This document shows, piece after piece, positions 59,953 through 64,000 of a stretch of DNA of 64,000 nt. The DNA is taken from assembly GCF_041734735.1 (NCBI RefSeq), contig NC_134900.1:32697370-32761369 (forward strand). Reading direction: 5' to 3'. Within the stretch, counting starts at the first letter, position 1; each line of letters begins with the position of its first letter. Source of the DNA: Babylonia areolata. Its lineage: Eukaryota > Mollusca > Gastropoda > Neogastropoda > Buccinidae. A program made the translations under genes and the position numbers. The notes beneath the pieces are model-generated. The model did no database searches and was not told where the DNA came from. It was given only the letters and a program-made list of their open reading frames with translations.

Positions 59953-60480
59953 GTTCTACTGGGTCTGAGATGGGTGAATGAATTCTGTCCCAACGTGAGT
60001 TCCGTGATCAAGACTGATGATGACACGTTCGTGCACGTGCCACGTCTTCAGCGCCTGCTTTCAACAAATTCAAGCGATCTGATCTGGGGGCCGTACTTCA
60101 CCAGCTCCCCATGTTTCCGTCAAGGCAAATACACAGTCAGCCGGGAAGCGTACCCTTTCAACATCTACCCTCCTCACGTCAAGGGCAACCTGTACGTGTT
60201 GCCAGGAGAGTCTGTGGCCCGCATGGTGGCTGTAGCCCCCTACCTTCCCTACAACAACATGGAGGACGTGCACGTGACTGGCACTCTGGCACGCACTTTG
60301 GCTTTAAGTCACCGAGCGTTCACGCGGAAGGAGTTCTCGACAGCCCCCAAAGTGCCAGACCCGTGTCTTTTCCAGCATAACGGGGATTCCGTTGGGTCTC
60401 AAATGGTGTCCCCTGAGCTTGCATTTCATTTCTGGAAAACCTTTTCTGGCAAGCATCCTTGTCGTGTACAGAAACAGTGA
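59953..60480 (+). CDS. Beta-1,3-glycosyltransferase (GT31), last exon
   Basis: A 528-bp exon after acceptor TGTATGTGCAG, 175 codons and stop TGA. It joins in phase 0 to give NLTLK|VLLGLRWVNEFCP, the usual family reading. The metal- and sugar-nucleotide-binding motif is intact as TDDDTFVHV (residues 21-29; DDD is the family's DxD). A GPYFTSSPCFRQGKY stretch, YPFNIYPPHVKGNLYVLPGE and the NMEDVHVTG motif (family E-D-V-x-x-G) follow, and a Cys-rich end has DPCLFQHNG and HPCRVQKQ. Together the two exons give 369 residues plus the missing N-terminus, typical for this family. No break is seen, so the gene appears functional. Confidence 0.95.
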   Translation, partial: VLLGLRWVNEFCPNVSSVIKTDDDTFVHVPRLQRLLSTNSSDLIWGPYFTSSPCFRQGKYTVSREAYPFNIYPPHVKGNLYVLPGESVARMVAVAPYLPYNNMEDVHVTGTLARTLALSHRAFTRKEFSTAPKVPDPCLFQHNGDSVGSQMVSPELAFHFWKTFSGKHPCRVQKQ

Positions 60481-60648
60481 AGAGCGTTTTCATCTGCTTG
60501 TTTATTGGTGTTTCGCTTTGCGAGTGGGAATTTCCTCTCACTCAAGATATGATTGTCTGTTGGTAGCTTTTATTTTGTTTGCTTTTGTTTTATTTTTCGT
60601 GGCTCACGTGTGTAAACAAGACGAGTCTATGTAATAATCAGGTTTTGG

Positions 60649-60702
<54 letters not shown>

Positions 60703-60900
60703 ATCGTAAACTTCAACATGTCATGTTCTCTAGAAATACTTTGTCAACTGACACCAGGTTTGGCTTTAAAACAATCCGTTATTCACAGTCATTGGAAATA
60801 GCATTATAATGGTGTTGGTTCTCTTGTAAGAGGAGAACAAATTGAGGAAATAGTTTCCCTCCATCAAAAGTAATGTTAATGTGATAATTATGTTACATAC

Positions 60901-60955
<55 letters not shown>

Positions 60956-60990
60956 GGTGGGGGAGTGTGTGTGTGTGTGTGTGTGTTTGG
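60649..60990. repeat. TG run, unique DNA, CA run, TG run
   Basis: A TG run of about 50 bp (60650-60700), 200 bp of unique-looking DNA, a CA run (60898-60954) and a shorter TG/G-rich stretch to about 61010. It lies 170-530 bp after the glycosyltransferase stop codon. Confidence 0.9.
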
Positions 60991-61132
60991 GGGCCCCGGG
61001 GGTGGGGGGGGATGATTAGATTAGGTGAGTATTGGGTGGTGGGAAGGAGGTGGGTTTTCGTCTGAATTCACAATAGTGGATAAACGTTATCCGAACGAAC
61101 GCACGCGGGGAAGAGGTGAGTAAGGAGTGTAG

Positions 61133-61390
61133 GCTGCTGCCAAGTTGTCTAGTGATCGCCTTTCTCTAACTGAGCTGCCAAGTTGTCTAGTGATCGCCTT
61201 TCTCTAACTGAGCTGCCAAGTTGTCTAGTGATCGCCTTTCTCTAACTGAGCTGCCAAGTTGTCTAGTGATCGCTTTTCTCTGCCTCTATGGATCTTTCTA
61301 ACTGAGCTGCCAAGTTGTCTAGTGATCGCCGCTCTCTAACTGCTGCCAAGTTGTCTAGTGTTCGCCTTTCTCTGCCTTTCTCAGAGTCTT
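61133..61390. repeat. 38-bp minisatellite, about six copies
   Basis: Unit GCTGCCAAGTTGTCTAGTGA TCGCCTTTCTCTAACTGA. Copies 1-3 are nearly identical. Later copies have inserted TGCCTCTATGGATCT or changed CGCCTTTCTC to CGCCGCTCTC. The array ends in a related CTCAGAGTCTTTCTAATTGA. Confidence 0.95.
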
Positions 61391-61469
61391 TCTAATTGAG
61401 CGGGGCAATTCCGTTCTTGTAACTTGTTGCAGCTGAAAATTACCCATGTTGTAAATACTTACAAACAAC

Positions 61470-61480
61470 TGGAAGAGAGA

Positions 61481-61524
<44 letters not shown>

Positions 61525-61590
61525 TCAATTGTAAAATGTTAAGTTGACGAAGACTGAAGGGAAGGAGTGAAGAGAGAGAGTTGATGATGA

Positions 61591-61649
<59 letters not shown>
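61470..61649. repeat. (GA)n and (CA)n microsatellites
   Basis: A GA run (61473-61522), about 70 bp of unique-looking DNA, then a CA run (61592-61649). Followed by T-rich DNA leading into the LINE. Confidence 0.93.
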
Positions 61650-61650
<1 letters not shown>

Positions 61651-61749
61651 TTTTATGGGGTCTCTAACCTTTTTTTCACACTTTTTCCTCTCCTATTCCC
61701 CCGTGTTCTTTCTTTCTTTCTTTTTTTCCTTTTCTTTCCTTTTTATGTT

Positions 61750-62545
61750 GTTGTCGAACAAAAACTCTCTTCCATCAGAACTGACACAATCAAACTTGGC
61801 AGTACGTCCATCCCTCTTTCTAGAATAGTCAGGAACTTCGGCTTTGTCCTTGACAACACACTGTCCATGCAAAATTTTATCAGTCAGACATGTCAGTACT
61901 GCTGCTATCAGTTGCATCAGTTCCATTCGGAAATATCTGTCCACCGACGCAACATCTAGACTTGTCGTTTCTGTCATTCTCTCTCGCCTTGACTACTGTA
62001 ACTCTCTATTGTCTGGTTTGCCTGCTTCATCCATTCAGTCCCTTCAGCGCATACAAAACTCTGCTGCCCGACCTGTCCTCAGAAAGAAAAGATGTGAGCA
62101 CATCACTCCTCTTTTGCAACATCTCCATTGGCTCCTCGTCTCACACAGAATAAAGTACAAGGTCAGCACTCTATGTTGTAAATGTATTCACAAATCTGCC
62201 CCTTCCTATCTTTGTGGCTGTCTTTACCTGTACACTCCATCTCGCTCTCTACGATCGGCTTCGGATCCACTCTGTTTACGTATACTCAGATTCAAACACT
62301 CCACTGTTGGCCGCCATTCTTTCTCTGTCTTGGGACCTTGCACTCAGCTCTTTCAAGTCTGGCCTTAAAATCCACCTGTTTCCAAGATAGCCTCCCTTCC
62401 CTGCCTCTTCCTTGTCTTCAGTTTCTCCAGTTTTAGAGTTATGCATGCGTGTGAATGACTAGTGTGAAAGCGCTTTGATTTGTCTCTGCACAAGATTCAG
62501 CGCTATATCAATATCATTATGAATATTATTATTATTACTGGTTTT
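61750..62545 (+). mobile_element. LINE fragment (CR1/L2-like RT end) with ATT tail
   Basis: Frames on the + strand encode TIKLGSTSIPL, GFVLDNTLSMQ, then in another frame SIRKYLSTDATSRLVVSVIL, SRLDYCNSLLSGLPASS, LQRIQNSAARPVL, ITPLLQHLHWLLVSHRIKYK, TPSRSLRSASDPLC and HSTVGRHSFSVLGP. These are hallmarks of the CR1/L2 RT end (LDYCNSLL, LHWL-x-x-x-RI-x-YK). Two or more frameshifts (near 61890 and 62335) show it is inactive. The 3' part ends GCGCTATATCAATATCATTA followed by an ATT repeat, the usual L2-type tail. The SINE at 51712 has a similar GCGCTGTATAAGTATC end. Confidence 0.87.
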
Positions 62546-63456
62546 GTGATAGGGCTTCCAACCGCATTTTGATTTTCCTTCCATTTTTGACTCGATTTTG
62601 TTTTTTGTTTTTCACCCACCCCCCTCGTTTTTTATATATATTTTTATACAGACTTCTCCACTGTTTCCATTCACACCCACTCAGAAACAGTTCTTTGTAT
62701 ATCTTTTTGTTATTGGACAAATTCTGTCCTCTTTAGTGTACGTTTTTTTACATAACATTTTGTCAGATTTTTTGTTTTGTTTTTGATATAGTGCGTTTTG
62801 CTTCCATTTGTATCTCGCACTTTCTCTCATTTATTCTGCAAATACAGCATAGACATGACAGTTTTATTCAGTCAGTCGAAGCAGTTCATACCGATACCAA
62901 AGCGAGTTGCAACTAAAGATCGTATTTGGGTAACCGACTGTAGTTTACATTATTATAGTCATCAGGTACTATCGCTTAAATAAAATAAACATGTATCAAA
63001 GAGAACTCTGCTGATTATTATTATTATTATCATTATTATTATTGTGTATTTTATATCATTATTCTTATTATCGTCAACTGAGAGAGATATATAAAGAGAG
63101 AGAGAAACCCACGTATGTTTGTCAGATTATTTTGTTTTAAATAGAAAGCGCACAGATAAGTATTGATTTGTAAGATGTTAGTCTATTATGCTCCGTCGAC
63201 TTTTCCGTCCCTGCTGTTGCAGTTTATTTTCGAACAATGATGAACCATTTTGCTGACAATGTCTACACTCCAACACTGTCCAGCAGTAAAACGTGGGCTG
63301 TCAGCCTCTCACAAGATGGCGACCAGCTGCCGCGCGCAGCAGGTCTACCGGACCCATGTACGCAGGACGGTAGTTATGCGTATTTCGTGATAGTTCACCA
63401 TGGCGGCTGTAGTCAGTTTGTGGCAAATGGGTTGTCAGTTGGAAATCGCAGTCTCG
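62546..63456. other. Non-coding stretch
   Basis: T-rich DNA (62580-62830), an ATT/ATC tract (63010-63080), then unique-looking DNA. No exon with recognisable domain; the open frame near 63237-63530 runs into the duplicated segment. Confidence 0.6.
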
Positions 63457-64000
63457 GATTGTTTCCGTGTTTCTTCATTGAAAGGTTTGAATCAAACGTC
63501 ACACCCAGGATTTCACTGGTCTACATCTGAATCTCCAGTTTTGTGTGTTTGTCTGTCTGTCTGTCTCTCCCCCCTCTCTCTCCCTTCCTCTATTCCCTCC
63601 TCCTTTCTCTGTCTGACTGTCTGTCACTGTCTCTCCCTTCATCTCTTCCCTTCTTCTCTGTCTGTCTTTGTCTCTATCTCGATAACTTTTGTCTCACTGT
63701 CAAAACCTGTCGCTGGAACGGAAGAATTATATAAAGGAAAGAACAAAATCAGAACAGGATAGAATTATATGAGTATCTGCAATATTCAACATATAATTTG
63801 GTGTTAAATTTTGTCCAGTGTAGAAATATTCCGTTTCTCGTTTTTGTGGATTCATTAATGAATACACGACAGAAATGCAAAACACATCTTTTGAACCAAA
63901 CCCACGTTTAAAGAAAACGTGTCCGCGTGTTTTTGTCACCTGAGACCAGGTTTTCATGCTTTATCTCTGTTGTGTGAACATACACTCAATCATCCGTGTG
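63457..64000. repeat. Paralogue of 46783-51617 without the TTAA insertion
   Basis: Matches 46783-47240 (63457 to about 63910) and then directly 51528-51617 (to the window edge). At the joint it reads CCCACGTTTAAAGAAAACGT with one TTAA, whereas the other locus has the 4.3-kb insertion between two TTAAs. It includes the LINE 5' end (AATCAAACGTCACACCCAGG). The copies differ by scattered substitutions and a 5-bp indel, so the duplication is not recent. Confidence 0.93.

Overview
This looks like nuclear DNA of a gastropod-like mollusc (inference). The support is eukaryotic GT-AG exons separated by long introns, very dense CA/TG, GA and CT microsatellites, several families of tRNA-derived SINEs, LINEs with poorly preserved reading frames, MITE-like hairpin elements, and minisatellites. 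There are no bacterial-type operons. No viral or retroviral element was recognised.

Two host genes can be supported, both on the + strand. (1) A universal stress protein (UspA-fold) gene has three recognisable exons at 32302-32382, 34813-34904 and 39351-39557. They join in frame and end in an intact nucleotide-binding motif and a stop codon. The first exon, with the start codon and the N-terminal aspartate motif, was not found. (2) A beta-1,3-glycosyltransferase (GT31, Golgi type II membrane enzyme) has two coding exons at 58175-58756 and 59953-60480. Its start codon must lie in an unidentified upstream exon. Its intron holds a decayed copy of part of the first exon.

Layout: 1-9.4 kb is low-complexity DNA with minisatellites and SINE remnants. 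9.4-10.6 kb is an internally deleted LINE. 12.3-12.7 kb is a SINE split by a microsatellite. 17.9-19.3 kb is microsatellites and a 35-bp minisatellite. 20.4-31.3 kb is a degenerate local array of related blocks, each ending near a shared ATGAATAAAGATGG-like core, interrupted by a SINE, a MITE and a LINE fragment. 32.3-40 kb is the stress-protein gene. 42.9-44.2 kb is an element with about 290-bp inverted repeats. 44.6-52.4 kb is a nest of transposons: LINE fragments, SINEs, and a piggyBac-like TTAA insertion that holds a nearly full-length APE-type LINE. 56.3-57.7 kb is minisatellites and a LINE tail. 58.2-60.5 kb is the glycosyltransferase. 61-62.5 kb is a minisatellite and a further LINE. 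63.46-64 kb is a paralogue of the sequence flanking the TTAA insertion and preserves its empty site.

The two genes have no evident functional link. The most informative findings are the empty/filled site pair, the relict exon, the internally deleted LINE, the inverted-repeat element and the 20-31 kb degenerate array. I did not find a new multi-gene system.
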